From Gammaproteobacteria bacterium (GTDB lineage Bacteria; Pseudomonadota; Gammaproteobacteria; Xanthomonadales; Xanthomonadaceae), in NCBI GenBank assembly GCA_024642445.1, contig JAHEBG010000074.1:1-6309 (forward strand): a stretch of DNA of 6,309 nucleotides. The letters run 5' to 3'. The translations under genes were made by a program, and so were the position numbers. The notes beneath the pieces were generated by a model. It ran no database searches. It saw only the letters and a program-made list of their open reading frames with translations, and had not been told where the DNA came from. This document shows, one piece after another, positions 6,221 to 6,309 of this stretch; position 1 is the stretch's first letter, and each line of letters starts with the position of its first letter.

Positions 6221-6309
6221 ATGAGTACGCGATTCAACCACCAGCATTTATTGCGTTATGCCGGCCTGTTTACCTGGGCCATGGTCGGTATCCCATTGAT
6301 TTATGCCTG
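6221..6309 (+). CDS. N-terminal fragment of a divergent, probably membrane protein
   Basis: The frame from the ATG at 6221 is open to the window edge and gives 29 residues. It begins with a short polar, basic segment (MSTRFNHQHLLR) followed by a hydrophobic run (YAGLFTWAMVGIPLIYA) that looks like a first transmembrane helix. The short cytosolic lead and early helix would suit a membrane sensor such as a histidine kinase, but too little is present to assign a family. It diverges from the GNAT-minCDE operon across 151 bases. No Shine-Dalgarno precedes the ATG, so the start could be leaderless or lie elsewhere. Confidence 0.55.
   Translation, partial: MSTRFNHQHLLRYAGLFTWAMVGIPLIYA

Overview
This window appears to come from a gammaproteobacterial chromosome of moderately high GC. 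A Xanthomonadales/Lysobacterales-like lineage is plausible, because it combines minCDE with a bacterial ACE-type (M2) lipoprotein peptidase, but this is an inference and the genus cannot be fixed from the sequence alone.

Layout. Seven genes lie head to tail on the minus strand and fill almost all of positions 10-6069. In transcription order they are: a GNAT acetyltransferase (6069-5473), minC (5471-4722), minD (4687-3878), minE (3875-3597), a small unrecognised protein with an HExxH motif (3593-3078), an M2-family peptidyl-dipeptidase lipoprotein (3041-1089) and a Rieske non-haem iron oxygenase alpha subunit (1086-10). Gaps between them are 1, 34, 2, 3, 36 and 2 bases, and I see no terminator hairpin in any gap. 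One long transcript is therefore likely, with its main promoter in the 151-base region 6070-6220. That region also carries the start of a divergent plus-strand gene (6221 to the window edge) whose product begins like a membrane protein.

Function. MinC (FtsZ inhibitor), MinD (membrane-binding ATPase) and MinE (topological factor) form the complete division-site selection system. The acetyltransferase ahead of minC and the small HExxH protein behind minE are joined to it by near-overlapping stop/start junctions. They may be functionally linked to it, or only co-transcribed. The peptidase is predicted to be anchored in the cell envelope and the Rieske oxygenase to act in the cytoplasm. Their genes also form a tightly coupled pair.

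The most notable points are: the stop-start junctions, where minC, the HExxH gene and the Rieske gene lack a clear ribosome-binding site of their own; a UUG start for minD; a possible IrrE/ImmA-like minimal metalloprotease downstream of minE; a glutamate in place of the usual bridging aspartate in the Rieske oxygenase; and a possible leaderless start of the divergent gene. There is no sign of mobile elements, CRISPR arrays, tRNA or rRNA genes.
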